The notes below the pieces were generated by a model. It had not been told where the DNA came from. It made no database searches and saw nothing but the letters and a program-made list of their open reading frames with translations. Below, in pieces: positions 19,887-29,013 of a stretch of DNA of 64,000 nt (position 1 is its first letter; each line of letters opens with the position of its first letter). Made by a program: the position numbers and the translations under genes. The DNA lies in the NCBI GenBank assembly GCA_030765725.1, contig JAVCDF010000002.1:1-64000 (forward strand). The letters are read 5' to 3'. Origin of the DNA: Candidatus Chlorobium antarcticum. Its GTDB lineage: Bacteria; Bacteroidota; Chlorobiia; Chlorobiales; Chlorobiaceae.

Positions 19887-21338
19887 TTACCATTCGTCGT
19901 ATCCTGTGGCAGTGCCCATCAGTTTTTCATGAATTGCCTTTGCCGCTGTGCGTCCTGCGCCCATGGCGAGGATGACGGTTGCGCCTCCGGTAACAATGTC
20001 GCCGCCGGCATAAACATCCTCTTTTGAGGTTGCCATGGTGTTGATATCGACAATGATGGTGTCGCGTTTGCTGGTTTCAATCTCAGGCGTGGTCTGTTTG
20101 ATGAGCGGATTGGAGCCATTGCCGATGGAGATGACTGCCATGTCGATGGGGAGGACGAATTCGGAGCCTTCAACTGGAACGGGGCGTCGGCGGCCTGAGT
20201 CGTCGGGTTCACCGAGCTCCATTTTGATGCATTTGACGCCGTTAAGCCACTGACGGTCGTTTCCGAGGAATTCAATCGGGTTCATGAGCAGCAGGAATTC
20301 AATCCCTTCCTCTTTGGCGTTGTGGATCTCTTCAACGCGGGCGGGCATTTCGGCTTCCGAGCGGCGGTAGACGATATAGGCGTGTTCGGCGCCGAGTCGT
20401 TTGGCCGTGCGCACAGCGTCCATGGCGGTGTTACCTCCGCCGAAGACGGCAACATTTTTGCCTTTGCAGTCGAAGATGGGTGTATCGCTTTTTGCGGGGA
20501 AGTCGTAGGCTTTCATGAGGTTGACGCGGGTGAGGAACTCGTTTGCCGCAAGCACGCCGACAAGGCTTTCGCCCGGAATGCCCATGAACCAGGGGAGTCC
20601 GGCGCCAACACCTATGAATACGGCATCAAAGCTCTCTTCCTGCATCAGTTCATCAATGGTGACGGAGCGGCCGACAACGACATCGGTCTTGAATTCAACG
20701 CCCATTTTTTTCATTCCCTCAATCTCCTGGCTGACAATATCTTTTGGCAGGCGGAATTCGGGGATGCCGTACATGAGCACGCCGCCGAGTTCGTGAAGGG
20801 CTTCGAACACAACAACCTTGTGGCCGTGGCGGACAAGGTCGTTGGCGCAACTGAGGCCGGCGGGGCCACTGCCGATGACGGCTACTTTTTTGCCTGTTGC
20901 GGGTTTGACCGGAGGGAGCTCCATGCTGCCATGTTCGCGTTCCCAGTCGGCAACAAAGCGTTCAAGGTTGCCGATGGCCACGGGCTCATGTTTTCTGCCG
21001 ATGATGCACTCTTTCTCGCACTGGTCTTCCTGCGGGCATACACGGCCGCAGACGGCTGGCAGGACATTGTCTTCCTTTATCTTTTTTGCTGCACCGAGGA
21101 AATCACCTTCAGCTACCTTCAGTATGAACTGGTCAATTTTGATGTTGACCGGGCAGCCTTTGATGCAGACGGGATCTTTACACTGGATGCAACGGAGCGC
21201 TTCCTGCATTGCAAGTTCAGGGGTGTAGCCGAGATTGACCTCCTGAAAATTTTTGCTGCGCTCTGTCGGGTCCTGTGCGGGCATGGGCTGGCGTGGAATG
21301 GCCATTCGTTCTTTGTTGGTGATGTTTTTTGCGTCCAT
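19887..21338 (-). CDS. NfnB/SudA-type NADPH oxidoreductase subunit
   Basis: This 483-residue flavoprotein resembles the small subunit of glutamate synthase. The N-terminal region has Cys clusters for [4Fe-4S] centres (CIQCKDPVCIKGCP and CGRVCPQEDQCEKEC, about 50-120). An FAD site (GSGPAGLSCANDLV) and an NADPH site (FGGGNTAMDAVRTA) follow. Paired with the next gene upstream, it forms the NfnAB (also called SudAB) complex. In clostridia this complex couples ferredoxin and NADH oxidation to NADP reduction by electron bifurcation. No glutamate synthase large subunit is nearby, which argues against GltD. Confidence 0.88.
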   Translation of the reverse strand: MDAKNITNKERMAIPRQPMPAQDPTERSKNFQEVNLGYTPELAMQEALRCIQCKDPVCIKGCPVNIKIDQFILKVAEGDFLGAAKKIKEDNVLPAVCGRVCPQEDQCEKECIIGRKHEPVAIGNLERFVADWEREHGSMELPPVKPATGKKVAVIGSGPAGLSCANDLVRHGHKVVVFEALHELGGVLMYGIPEFRLPKDIVSQEIEGMKKMGVEFKTDVVVGRSVTIDELMQEESFDAVFIGVGAGLPWFMGIPGESLVGVLAANEFLTRVNLMKAYDFPAKSDTPIFDCKGKNVAVFGGGNTAMDAVRTAKRLGAEHAYIVYRRSEAEMPARVEEIHNAKEEGIEFLLLMNPIEFLGNDRQWLNGVKCIKMELGEPDDSGRRRPVPVEGSEFVLPIDMAVISIGNGSNPLIKQTTPEIETSKRDTIIVDINTMATSKEDVYAGGDIVTGGATVILAMGAGRTAAKAIHEKLMGTATGYDEW

Positions 21339-21443
21339 GGTGATCCTCGGTTAGGGAGATGGTTGAATTTCAGCTGAAGCCCGACCCATGGCGGCCCCGT
21401 CACCGAGGTTGCCATGGGATGGAAATGATGTTGTGAGGTCGGT

Positions 21444-22289
21444 TCAGTGGCGTCCATGCAGGCGACACTGGTGGTCCCCCGCTTCGGAAGATGCTTTCTC
21501 TTCGGTCTGGTAGATTCTGTTCCGGTCGGCAAGGTTGCTGAAATCTACCTGGTGGGCGTCGAATTCGGGGCCGTCGACGCAGGCGAATTTCGTTTCGTTG
21601 TTGACCGTGACCCTGCAGCCGCCGCACATGCCGGTGCCGTCGACCATGATGGGGTTCAGGCTGACAACGGTATGGATGCCGTAGGGCCGGGTGACTTCGG
21701 CGATCGCCTTCATCATAGGGATGGGTCCGATGGCCAGGACGAAGTCTATTTTCCTGCCTGAGTCGATCAGCTCCTGGAGCTTCTGTGTTACGAAGCCGTG
21801 GTAGCCATAGGAGCCGTCATCTGTGGTGATGTAGGCTTCGTCGGAAACTGATTTCATCTCTTCTTCAAGGATGACCAGCTCTTTTGTTCGAGCGCCGTTG
21901 ATGGTGATGACATGGTTGCCGGCTTTTTTGAGGGCGACAGCGGTGGGGTAGGCGATTGCCGTGCCGACGCCGCCGCCGATGCTGACGGCTGTGCCGAAGT
22001 TTTCAATGTGCGAGGGAGTGCCGAGAGGGCCGACAATGTCGGGGATGGAGGCGCCCACTGCAAGATTGTTCAGTTCTTTTGTTGATTTGCCCATGCCCTG
22101 CACAATCAGGGAGATGGTGCCCGCTTCAGCGTCTGAGCCGGCAATGGTCAACGGAACGCGTTCACCTGTCGGGCTGACCCGCAGCATCACGAACTGTCCA
22201 GCTTTCTGTTTCTTTGCTATCCTCGGGGCCGCGATTTCAATTTTTTTAATATTTTCAGCTAACGGCTTTGATGAAACAATTCTATACAT
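21444..22289 (-). CDS. NfnA/SudB-type ferredoxin-NADP reductase subunit
   Basis: This 281-residue protein has the ferredoxin-NADP reductase fold: an FAD-binding barrel (GQFVMLRVSPTGERVPLTIA) and a nucleotide-binding domain (SIGGGVGTAIAYPTAVAL). A C-terminal [2Fe-2S] motif (GTGMCGGCRVTV, with a later FACVDGPEFDAH) completes it. It is the partner of the downstream gene, 105 bases away. I chose the ATG at 22289 because the conserved MYRIVSSKPLAENI starts there. The pair would balance NADH, NADPH and reduced ferredoxin pools in a phototroph. Earlier literature calls such pairs sulfide dehydrogenase. Confidence 0.88.
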   Translation of the reverse strand: MYRIVSSKPLAENIKKIEIAAPRIAKKQKAGQFVMLRVSPTGERVPLTIAGSDAEAGTISLIVQGMGKSTKELNNLAVGASIPDIVGPLGTPSHIENFGTAVSIGGGVGTAIAYPTAVALKKAGNHVITINGARTKELVILEEEMKSVSDEAYITTDDGSYGYHGFVTQKLQELIDSGRKIDFVLAIGPIPMMKAIAEVTRPYGIHTVVSLNPIMVDGTGMCGGCRVTVNNETKFACVDGPEFDAHQVDFSNLADRNRIYQTEEKASSEAGDHQCRLHGRH

Positions 22290-22339
22290 TGGTGCGTCGG
22301 TTTCGTGTGATTGTGGAGAGTTGTCTAGACGACTTCGAC

Positions 22340-22415
22340 TTGAGGGCAAAGCCCACATAATACCGAATTTAAATGCAATTTAAAAATCGGATCCGCAGGG
22401 AGGCTTTGCCTTCAA
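22340..22415. repeat. Inverted repeat in the nfnA/hisH divergent region
   Basis: TTGAGGGCAAAGCC (22340-22353) and GGCTTTGCCTTCAA (22402-22415) are inverted copies matching at 13 of 14 positions, 48 bases apart. They flank an AT-rich segment around 22366-22386 between two divergent genes. They could form a cruciform, a regulator pair or a leader hairpin; no T run suggests a terminator. Confidence 0.45.
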
Positions 22416-22458
22416 AGCGCCGTGGTGCTTGCGTTTTCGTGGTTCAGGGGTGTAGTGC

Positions 22459-23064
22459 ATGGTATTTATAGCTGATTATGGCGCAGGAAATCTCCGTTCC
22501 GTAAAAAAGGCGTTTGACTATCTTGGTATCAAGGCTTCAGTCAGCAGCAATCCGGCGGATATGGCCGGGTGTCAGAAGGTAGTGCTTCCCGGTGTGGGTG
22601 CATTTGGCCAAGCAATAGATTCGCTTGACGCTTCGGGTTTCAGCGATGCAATCCGTGAGCATGTTGACCGGGGAGGGCATCTGTTGGGCATCTGCCTTGG
22701 TATGCAACTGATGCTTTCCAGCAGCGAAGAGATGGGCAGCCATCGGGGAATGGATATGGTACCGGGCAAAGTGCTTCGGTTCAGGAGCGAGACCGACAAA
22801 ATCCCCCAGATCGGCTGGAATTCCATTGCCATGAAGAAGGACAGCGTGCTGTTTCGTTCGCTTCCCGACAATTCCTTTTTCTATTTCGTACACTCCTATT
22901 ACTGTGAGCCGGAGAGTGCAGACGCTGTGGCGGCTGAAACCTGGTTTGCGGGCAAAAACTTTTGTTCGGCCATTGAAAAAAATGGTATTTTTGCGGTGCA
23001 GTTTCATCCCGAAAAGAGTTCTGAGGCCGGTTTACAGGTGCTCAGGAATTTTGCCGGGTGTTAG
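22459..23064 (+). CDS. hisH: Imidazole glycerol phosphate synthase subunit HisH
   Basis: This 201-residue glutamine amidotransferase supplies ammonia to HisF. The start is YGAGNLRSVKKAF, the catalytic Cys lies in GICLGMQLM, and the His and Glu lie in QFHPEKS. It is followed after 44 bases by hisA in the same direction; hisF is not in the window. Length and motifs are normal. Confidence 0.96.
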   Translation: MVFIADYGAGNLRSVKKAFDYLGIKASVSSNPADMAGCQKVVLPGVGAFGQAIDSLDASGFSDAIREHVDRGGHLLGICLGMQLMLSSSEEMGSHRGMDMVPGKVLRFRSETDKIPQIGWNSIAMKKDSVLFRSLPDNSFFYFVHSYYCEPESADAVAAETWFAGKNFCSAIEKNGIFAVQFHPEKSSEAGLQVLRNFAGC

Positions 23065-23108
23065 AGGCAGCTGCCCCATTATTTAACCTTGTCTGTTGAT
23101 ATTTTCCC

Positions 23109-23879
23109 ATGCTGATTATTCCTGCAATTGACATAAAAGATGGTAAGTGCGTTCGCCTGACTCGTGGTGACTTCAGTCAGCAGAAAATCTATCTCGACAA
23201 TCCGCTTGACATGGCCATCATCTGGCGCAAGCAGAATGCCAAGATGCTGCATATTGTTGATCTTGATGCCGCCCTTACGGGAGAGATGGTCAATTTCGAC
23301 ATTGTTGCCAAAATTGTTGCTGAGCTTGACATTCCTGTTCAGATTGGCGGGGGCATCCGCTCGCTTGAAGCGGTAAAGCGTTATCTCGACATGGGGGTTG
23401 GCAGGGTTGTTATCGGTTCTGCTGCCGTGACTGATCCGGCGCTTGTGGGGGAGCTTATGAAGCATTGGCCGGCTTCGAAAATTGTTGTTGGCATTGACGC
23501 CGAGAACGGTGTACCGAAAATTAAGGGCTGGACGGAAAGTAGCGACATGCAGGACTATGAGCTTGCCTTGAGGATGAAGGATATGGGTATTGAGAGAGTT
23601 GTCTATACCGATATTTCCCGTGATGGGATGATGCAGGGATTCGGCTATGAGAGCACCAAGCGGTTTGCCGAGAAGGCGGGACTGAAGGTGACTGCTTCGG
23701 GTGGCGTTACCAATTCCGAAGATCTTCAGCGCCTTGCTTCCCTTCGCCCTTATGGGGTGGATTCGGTTATTATTGGAAAGGCTTTTTATGAGTGCAATTT
23801 CCCTTGTCAGGAGCTTTGGTACAATTTTGAGAAGGGGATATGCCTTGACAAGAACTATTCAACAGCTCGTCGCAAATAG
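23109..23879 (+). CDS. hisA: Phosphoribosylformimino-AICAR isomerase HisA
   Basis: This 256-residue TIM-barrel enzyme performs the Amadori rearrangement in histidine synthesis. The N-terminal PAIDIKDGKCVRLTRGD carries the catalytic Asp. A phosphate site appears as QIGGGIRSLE, a second catalytic Asp lies in YTDISRDGM, and the second phosphate site is in ASGGVTNSEDL. It sits directly after hisH. Confidence 0.96.
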   Translation: MLIIPAIDIKDGKCVRLTRGDFSQQKIYLDNPLDMAIIWRKQNAKMLHIVDLDAALTGEMVNFDIVAKIVAELDIPVQIGGGIRSLEAVKRYLDMGVGRVVIGSAAVTDPALVGELMKHWPASKIVVGIDAENGVPKIKGWTESSDMQDYELALRMKDMGIERVVYTDISRDGMMQGFGYESTKRFAEKAGLKVTASGGVTNSEDLQRLASLRPYGVDSVIIGKAFYECNFPCQELWYNFEKGICLDKNYSTARRK

Positions 23880-23924
23880 CCCTTTTCAGCCGAAGGACAG
23901 CAGTTTTCCTCAATAAGCTGAATT

Positions 23925-24572
23925 TTGTCCGTGCAGAACAGAGAGATGCAACAGCAGATAGAGGCGGTGATTTTCGCGTCGGAAGAGGCGGTCACCCTTC
24001 AGGTGATCCGTCAGGTTACGGGTGCGGAGATGGATTCGGCAGCCCTGCAGGAGGTGGTTGAGGGGATCAACAGCGAGTACCGGGAGAGTGGTCGTCCTTT
24101 TTTCATTCACAGGATTGCCGGCGGGTACCGCATGCTCAGCAGGGAGGAGTTCGCTCCGGTGCTCCGGAAACTTCAGGCACCGAAAATTCGCAGGAGGCTT
24201 TCACGATCCATTCTTGAGGTGCTTTCCGTTGTTGCCTACCATCAGCCGGTAACGCGGGGGGAGATTCATCAGATTCGCGGTGTTAGTTCCGATTATGCTA
24301 TTGACCGGCTTATGGAGCGCAGGTTCATTGAGGTTCGGGGCCGGGCGGATACTCCGGGAAGACCACTTCAGTACGGGACCACAAAGGAGTTTCTGGACCT
24401 TTTTCATCTCTCTTCATTGAAAGATCTGCCCAAGCTTCGTGAAATCAAGGAGATTCTTCGCGAGCATGAGGAGCAGGAGTATTTATCACAATCAGGCGGA
24501 GAGGAACCATCTCCAGTCGAAACAGGACTAAAGTCCGGAGCAGGGGAGTATGACGCAGAAGAGCAGGGGTGA
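23925..24572 (+). CDS. scpB: Segregation and condensation protein B
   Basis: This 215-residue protein has the two winged-helix domains of ScpB, the kleisin-associated partner of SMC in chromosome condensation. Recognisable segments are QIEAVIFASEEAVTL at the start and LSVVAYHQPVTRGEIHQIRG in the middle. scpA is not adjacent and smc lies 11 kb away on the other strand. Its end overlaps the pseudouridine synthase start by 23 bases. The last 35 residues are a low-complexity acidic tail. Confidence 0.92.
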   Translation: MSVQNREMQQQIEAVIFASEEAVTLQVIRQVTGAEMDSAALQEVVEGINSEYRESGRPFFIHRIAGGYRMLSREEFAPVLRKLQAPKIRRRLSRSILEVLSVVAYHQPVTRGEIHQIRGVSSDYAIDRLMERRFIEVRGRADTPGRPLQYGTTKEFLDLFHLSSLKDLPKLREIKEILREHEEQEYLSQSGGEEPSPVETGLKSGAGEYDAEEQG

Positions 24573-25293
24573 AGAGGTCCGCATCAATCGGTATTTGGCC
24601 ATGTGCGGCATTGCGTCGCGCCGGGCGGCCGACCAGATGGTGATTGAGGGCCGGGTGATGGTCAATGGCCAAATTGTGCAGGAGCCGGGGCTGAAGATAA
24701 AGATGGGCAAAGACGAGGTGATTGTGGATGGGCAGAAGTATGCTCTTCCTGAAGAGCGCAAGGTCTACATTCTCTTCAACAAGCCGCGCAATGTCATTTC
24801 CACCAGTAACGACGAGCGTGATCGTGAGATGGTGCTTGATTACATCAAAGTTAAAGAGCGGGTTTTTCCGGTGGGAAGGCTTGACCGGAAAACGACCGGG
24901 GTGCTGCTGTTTACCAATGACGGCATTCTTGCAAATAAACTTATGCATCCTTCGTCAAATGTGAAAAAAGAGTACCTTGCAGTGCTGGATACCGCTTTTC
25001 CACAGAGTTCCCTTCCGCTTCTTACTGGGGGAATGCGGTTGAAGGATACCGGGGAGAAGGTAAGTCCCTGCCAGGCGAAAATTCTTGATGGGGGCATGCA
25101 GGTATGGATGAGTCTTCATGAAGGGAAAAATCATCAGGTGCGCAGGATGTTCTGGACCCTCGGTTTTGAAGTTACACGGCTTGAACGGGTTACCTATGCC
25201 GGCCTTAAATCCGGCGATCTCAGACGCGGCGAGTGGCGCTATCTGAGCAGAGATGAGGTGCGGCAGCTTCAGGAGCTTGCCGGGAGCTCGTAG
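24550..25293 (+). CDS. rluB: RsuA/RluB-type pseudouridine synthase
   Basis: This 247-residue enzyme isomerises a uridine in ribosomal RNA. It has an N-terminal S4 RNA-binding domain (VRINRYLAMCGIASRRAAD). The catalytic domain carries the Asp in GRLDRKTTGVLLFTND and the C-terminal motif HEGKNHQVRRM. The coupling with scpB is common in bacteria. RluB (23S rRNA) is the usual assignment for the gene next to scpB; RsuA or RluE specificity cannot be excluded. Confidence 0.88.
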   Translation: MTQKSRGEEVRINRYLAMCGIASRRAADQMVIEGRVMVNGQIVQEPGLKIKMGKDEVIVDGQKYALPEERKVYILFNKPRNVISTSNDERDREMVLDYIKVKERVFPVGRLDRKTTGVLLFTNDGILANKLMHPSSNVKKEYLAVLDTAFPQSSLPLLTGGMRLKDTGEKVSPCQAKILDGGMQVWMSLHEGKNHQVRRMFWTLGFEVTRLERVTYAGLKSGDLRRGEWRYLSRDEVRQLQELAGSS

Positions 25294-25329
25294 GCCGGTT
25301 TTGTTCATGCAGGACCAACCCCCATTCCC

Positions 25330-27381
25330 ATGAACCAGTTGCCGCTTTTCCGACCTCGAAATGCCATGCATCTTGTGGTATCGTTTTTTTTCCTGTTCTG
25401 CCTTGCCCGTCCGCCGGAGGTCGGGCAATGTGCAACGGACGGCGTAGAGTCCGTGTTCAGCACATTTGAGCCTGAGGGCAATATTGAAGCTTTACTTGAT
25501 GATCTTTCCGACCTGAAAAAGCAGAAGCTCTACCTGAATGAATCCTCCGCAGAAGACTTGCTTCAGCTCCCCTGGCTGACCCCTTCCGATGTACGCAACA
25601 TCATTTTTAGACGCACAGATACCGGACCGATTACCAATGAAGCCACCCTTGCCGACATTATAGGCGATGAGAAGGCGGAGTGGACGGTTCCCTACATTTA
25701 TTTCAGCCGTGAGTTGCAGCTGCGCCGCAAAGCGCTTCGTGAACAGATTGAAGGATCCCTTTACACCCGTTACTTTACGGAAATGCCGGAACGGGACGGT
25801 ATAACAACTGGTAAATACGCCGGTGAGAACTATAAGCTTTACAACCGGCTGCAGCTTACCATCCCGCACCTGAAGGCGAGTGTGGTGCAGGAGAAGGATG
25901 TGGGTGAGCCGGATGTTGATGATTTTACCTCTTTTAGCCTGAACGCTTATGACTTCGGGGTCCTCAAAAGTGCTGTGGTCGGCAACTATACCCTCAATTT
26001 CGGTGAAGGGCTCCTCATGGGGCAGAACCGCTATTTTTCAAAGGGTTCGGATCCTGCGGGGAGTGTGCGTTTGAGCTCTCGGCGGCTGAAGCCCTATTCG
26101 TCGAGCGGGGAGTACGGGTTTCTGCAAGGGGCAGCGGTTACCCTTCGGCCAGGTCCGTTTGAAGTGACGGCATTCACTTCGTCCAACCGCGTGGACGCAC
26201 GGGTAGATGAAACAAACGGGCTCATCACTAGCTTTGATGATACGGGTTATCACCGGACTGTGACTGAGTTGGAAAGGCGCGACGGGGTAACTGAAAAAGT
26301 TGAGGGTGCGAATTTGCTCTGGAATTTCAGCGGTTCGGGTGTGAACGGCCGGCTCGGCGGTAGCATGATCCATTACGGCTATTCGGAGCCACTGGAGGCA
26401 CTGGTGGAGTCGGGGATTGACAGGGGAGAGGCATCCTCGGCTGATCTTGTGGGGCTGGAGGCGGCAGTTTCATTCGGCAGGGCAGGGATGTTTCTGGAGA
26501 CGGTGTTTTCCCAAAAACCTGATGACTCCTCTTGGATTGCGGGGGCGTCGTATGAGCCGGTCCGTGGAGTGACGGCCGTTGTGGCTGTGCGGCAGTATGG
26601 TGAGCATTACTATTCACCCTTTGCCGGCGCGTTTGCCGAACGGGGAGACGGAGCATCAAATGAAGAGGGTTATTATGCGGGCATCGACGCCCGGCTCAGC
26701 CGAAAGGTGAGGGTGGGGGCATATTACGACTGGTTCCGCTTTCCGCTGCTCAGCCCCTCGTCTTATCCCTATCCTTCCGAAGGTCACGACATGCGGCTGT
26801 TTGCTTCGTGGAAAGCCTCATCCTCAATTACCTGGAGCCTGCAGCTGCAGCACAAAAAGAAAGAGGAGGCCTCCTCGGCCCAAGGGGCTCTGGGTGGAGA
26901 GGGAGCAATCAATGGTTATGCGCCGCTGCCTTCTCTGACGGACAGGGTAAGGCTAGACTCTGACATCAAGCTTTCCCGGGTATTTAGCATACGGACACGG
27001 GGTGAGGTCAAGAGAGTGACGCAGGAGTTTTTTTCGGGCGATGTTTCATACAACGGATGGCTGCTGTATGAACAGCTGAATTATAAGAACGGCAGGCTGA
27101 GCCTAAAGTGGCGCGGCACGGTGTTCAATACCGATGATTATGATTCCCAGCTTTATGCATATGAAGACGGTTTGCCGATGCAGTTCAATCTGGGCACCTA
27201 TAACGGCCGGGGAAAGTCGATTTTTTTTCTTGCGGCTTGGCAGGCACGGGAGAATCTGAAGCTTGCTGCGCGGTATGAAGTTACATTCTACACTGATCGT
27301 GAGGTTTACAGCAGCGGGTCTGATTTGCGGTTGACCGATTCACCGGCTTCTTTGCATGTCGGCTGTTTGTGGTCGTTCTGA
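25330..27381 (+). CDS. HHH-domain protein with predicted outer-membrane barrel
   Basis: This is a 683-residue exported protein. The N-terminus is a signal peptide with hydrophobic core MHLVVSFFFLFCLA. A helix-hairpin-helix segment of ComEA type follows around residues 62-105 (LNESSAEDLLQLPWLTPSDV). The remaining 550 residues are rich in alternating hydrophobic and polar stretches, aromatic residues and Gly, and end in Phe (GCLWSF). That is the pattern of an outer-membrane beta-barrel. Similar HHH-plus-barrel proteins are annotated as hypothetical in Bacteroidetes/Chlorobi. The function is unknown; DNA contact at the cell surface is one speculation. Confidence 0.75.
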   Translation: MNQLPLFRPRNAMHLVVSFFFLFCLARPPEVGQCATDGVESVFSTFEPEGNIEALLDDLSDLKKQKLYLNESSAEDLLQLPWLTPSDVRNIIFRRTDTGPITNEATLADIIGDEKAEWTVPYIYFSRELQLRRKALREQIEGSLYTRYFTEMPERDGITTGKYAGENYKLYNRLQLTIPHLKASVVQEKDVGEPDVDDFTSFSLNAYDFGVLKSAVVGNYTLNFGEGLLMGQNRYFSKGSDPAGSVRLSSRRLKPYSSSGEYGFLQGAAVTLRPGPFEVTAFTSSNRVDARVDETNGLITSFDDTGYHRTVTELERRDGVTEKVEGANLLWNFSGSGVNGRLGGSMIHYGYSEPLEALVESGIDRGEASSADLVGLEAAVSFGRAGMFLETVFSQKPDDSSWIAGASYEPVRGVTAVVAVRQYGEHYYSPFAGAFAERGDGASNEEGYYAGIDARLSRKVRVGAYYDWFRFPLLSPSSYPYPSEGHDMRLFASWKASSSITWSLQLQHKKKEEASSAQGALGGEGAINGYAPLPSLTDRVRLDSDIKLSRVFSIRTRGEVKRVTQEFFSGDVSYNGWLLYEQLNYKNGRLSLKWRGTVFNTDDYDSQLYAYEDGLPMQFNLGTYNGRGKSIFFLAAWQARENLKLAARYEVTFYTDREVYSSGSDLRLTDSPASLHVGCLWSF

Positions 27382-27394
27382 ATGACTAGAGCTT

Positions 27395-28342
27395 TCAGGA
27401 CTGTTCGGCCCGTTTGAGGCGGTCGCGGATGGCCCTGCCGAGGCCTTGGTTGGGGGGGAGTTCGCAGTAGATGGCGTGGATGGCCTCTCGGTCGCAGTAG
27501 CGGAAGAAACTGAAGAGTTCCCGTGCGTATTCGTCCAGCGAGGCGCAGGTTTTTGCGATGGCTATTCCGGAAGGAGGCGTGCCGAGCCCAATCCAGGCTG
27601 AAGCTGGACCTGCTTCTTGGGGCGCATCCCCCTGTTCATGGGTGAGGATTGCGGCTTTCGGGGCGTAGTGGGGGTATTTGAGGCCGGGGCTTTTCGGGGC
27701 TTCGTTTTTTATTGTTTTTCCGGCTGGAGTGATTGAGGGCACGACCGCCTGCAGCTCTTCAAGGGTGACGGCTCCGGCGCGGAGCATGAGGGGGTGCGGG
27801 CCGCTGCAGTCGACAATGGTCGATTCAAGCCCTATCCGGCTGGGGGCTCCCCTCAGGATAACGGAGATTCTTCCCTCAAGGTCGTTTTGTACTGCTTCCC
27901 AGCTGGTGGCGCTTGGCCGGCCTGAACGGTTGGCTGAGGGGGCTGCAATCGGGCTGTGGCAGCATTGAAGGAACTCGTGAGCAATGGGGTGGGCGGGGCA
28001 GCGGACGCCGACGGTATCAAGACCTGCCGTCACGGCATAGGGAACTGCACTGCTTTTGGGCAGCACAAGCGTTAGCGGGCCGGGGAAAAAGCGGCTGATT
28101 AGCAGTTTGGCTTCGGGGCTGAGTGTTGAGGCAACGCGGGGTAGCTCTTCGGGAGTGCTGATGTGAACAATAAGCGGGTTGTCTGGGGGCCGTCCTTTTG
28201 CCTTGAACACTTCGGCGAGGGCTTTGGGGGAGTCAATGGCGGCCCCAAGTCCGTAGACGGTTTCAGTGGGAAAGGCTACCGTCTTTCCTTGATTGAGGAT
28301 GGCTGCTGCCTCACGGGGCGAGTCGGTGATGAGGGTTTCCAT
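27395..28342 (-). CDS. tsaC: Threonylcarbamoyl-AMP synthase (Sua5/YwlC type)
   Basis: This 315-residue protein makes threonylcarbamoyl-AMP, the precursor for t6A in ANN-decoding tRNAs. The N-terminal YrdC domain shows GKTVAFPTETVYGLGA, KGRPPDNPLIVH and SANRSGRPSATS. A C-terminal Sua5 extension (from about 215) makes it the long form. It is the second gene after a membrane kinase-like gene, eight bases away, and converges with the barrel protein. Confidence 0.93.
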   Translation of the reverse strand: METLITDSPREAAAILNQGKTVAFPTETVYGLGAAIDSPKALAEVFKAKGRPPDNPLIVHISTPEELPRVASTLSPEAKLLISRFFPGPLTLVLPKSSAVPYAVTAGLDTVGVRCPAHPIAHEFLQCCHSPIAAPSANRSGRPSATSWEAVQNDLEGRISVILRGAPSRIGLESTIVDCSGPHPLMLRAGAVTLEELQAVVPSITPAGKTIKNEAPKSPGLKYPHYAPKAAILTHEQGDAPQEAGPASAWIGLGTPPSGIAIAKTCASLDEYARELFSFFRYCDREAIHAIYCELPPNQGLGRAIRDRLKRAEQS

Positions 28343-28350
28343 GTGGCAGT

Positions 28351-29013
28351 CTACCGGCAGATTGAGAGCATTGCGATGGCTCCTGGCATGAACAGCTGGT
28401 AAAAGAGCAGGCCTGCAATCGCGCTGAAAATCGGGATGGTGAGGTTGTCGTCGATGCGGAATCCGCCTATTCTTATGATGAACGCCTCAGCAACAGTTCC
28501 GACTATTGCCATAACAATGCCTGCTACGGGGTTGAGGTTGGGCACAATGGCAACGATGATGAGTGCGGAGAGGAAAAATGCTGCACTCCCTTCAAGGCTT
28601 TTGTCGGCGAAGCGGTGCCGGCCGAATGTTTTTCCGATGAGGGCGGCCATGGTGTCGGAAACGGAAACCATTGAAAAGGCGGTGATAGCGATGATTTTTG
28701 GGAAAAAGAGTACCAGAAACAATGCAGAGAGGGTGATGCAGGTGGCTCCGTTGAGGTGCATTTTTTGGGGCTCAAGCTCATGGTGGCGGAGCATTGAGTC
28801 GAAGGTGCGGTGGTACCAGTTGGAGACTGGGCCCTCAAAATTTTTCATCAAGTCGACCAGAAAAAATCCGGCAACGAGCGGGGCAAGGATGACAAGGGCA
28901 AGCTCTCTCTGTATATGGCAGTAAATGACTGCAATGGCAAGAGAGGAGAGATGGATGGCCTTTCTGGCTACTTCGTAGCGAAGTTCCAGGCGGTCTTTTT
29001 CTTCCATAATCAC
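28351..29013 (-). CDS. Dolichol kinase/SEC59-like membrane protein
   Basis: This 220-residue membrane protein has about six hydrophobic segments. The motif region VSDTMAALIGKTFGRH and the following loop KSLEGSAAFF are characteristic of the CTP-dependent polyprenol/phytol kinase and phosphatidate cytidylyltransferase-like superfamily. Related proteins include VTE5-type phytol kinases, which could salvage phytol or farnesol from chlorophyll turnover in a phototroph; that link is inference. The start may be Met1 (29013) or Met3 (29007). It is probably co-transcribed with tsaC. Confidence 0.78.
   Translation of the reverse strand: MIMEEKDRLELRYEVARKAIHLSSLAIAVIYCHIQRELALVILAPLVAGFFLVDLMKNFEGPVSNWYHRTFDSMLRHHELEPQKMHLNGATCITLSALFLVLFFPKIIAITAFSMVSVSDTMAALIGKTFGRHRFADKSLEGSAAFFLSALIIVAIVPNLNPVAGIVMAIVGTVAEAFIIRIGGFRIDDNLTIPIFSAIAGLLFYQLFMPGAIAMLSICR

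Noticed and set aside
20322-21377. 351-codon open frame antisense to nfnB
   Set aside because: It is the complement of a clear flavoprotein gene, rich in Phe, Gly and His without any motif.
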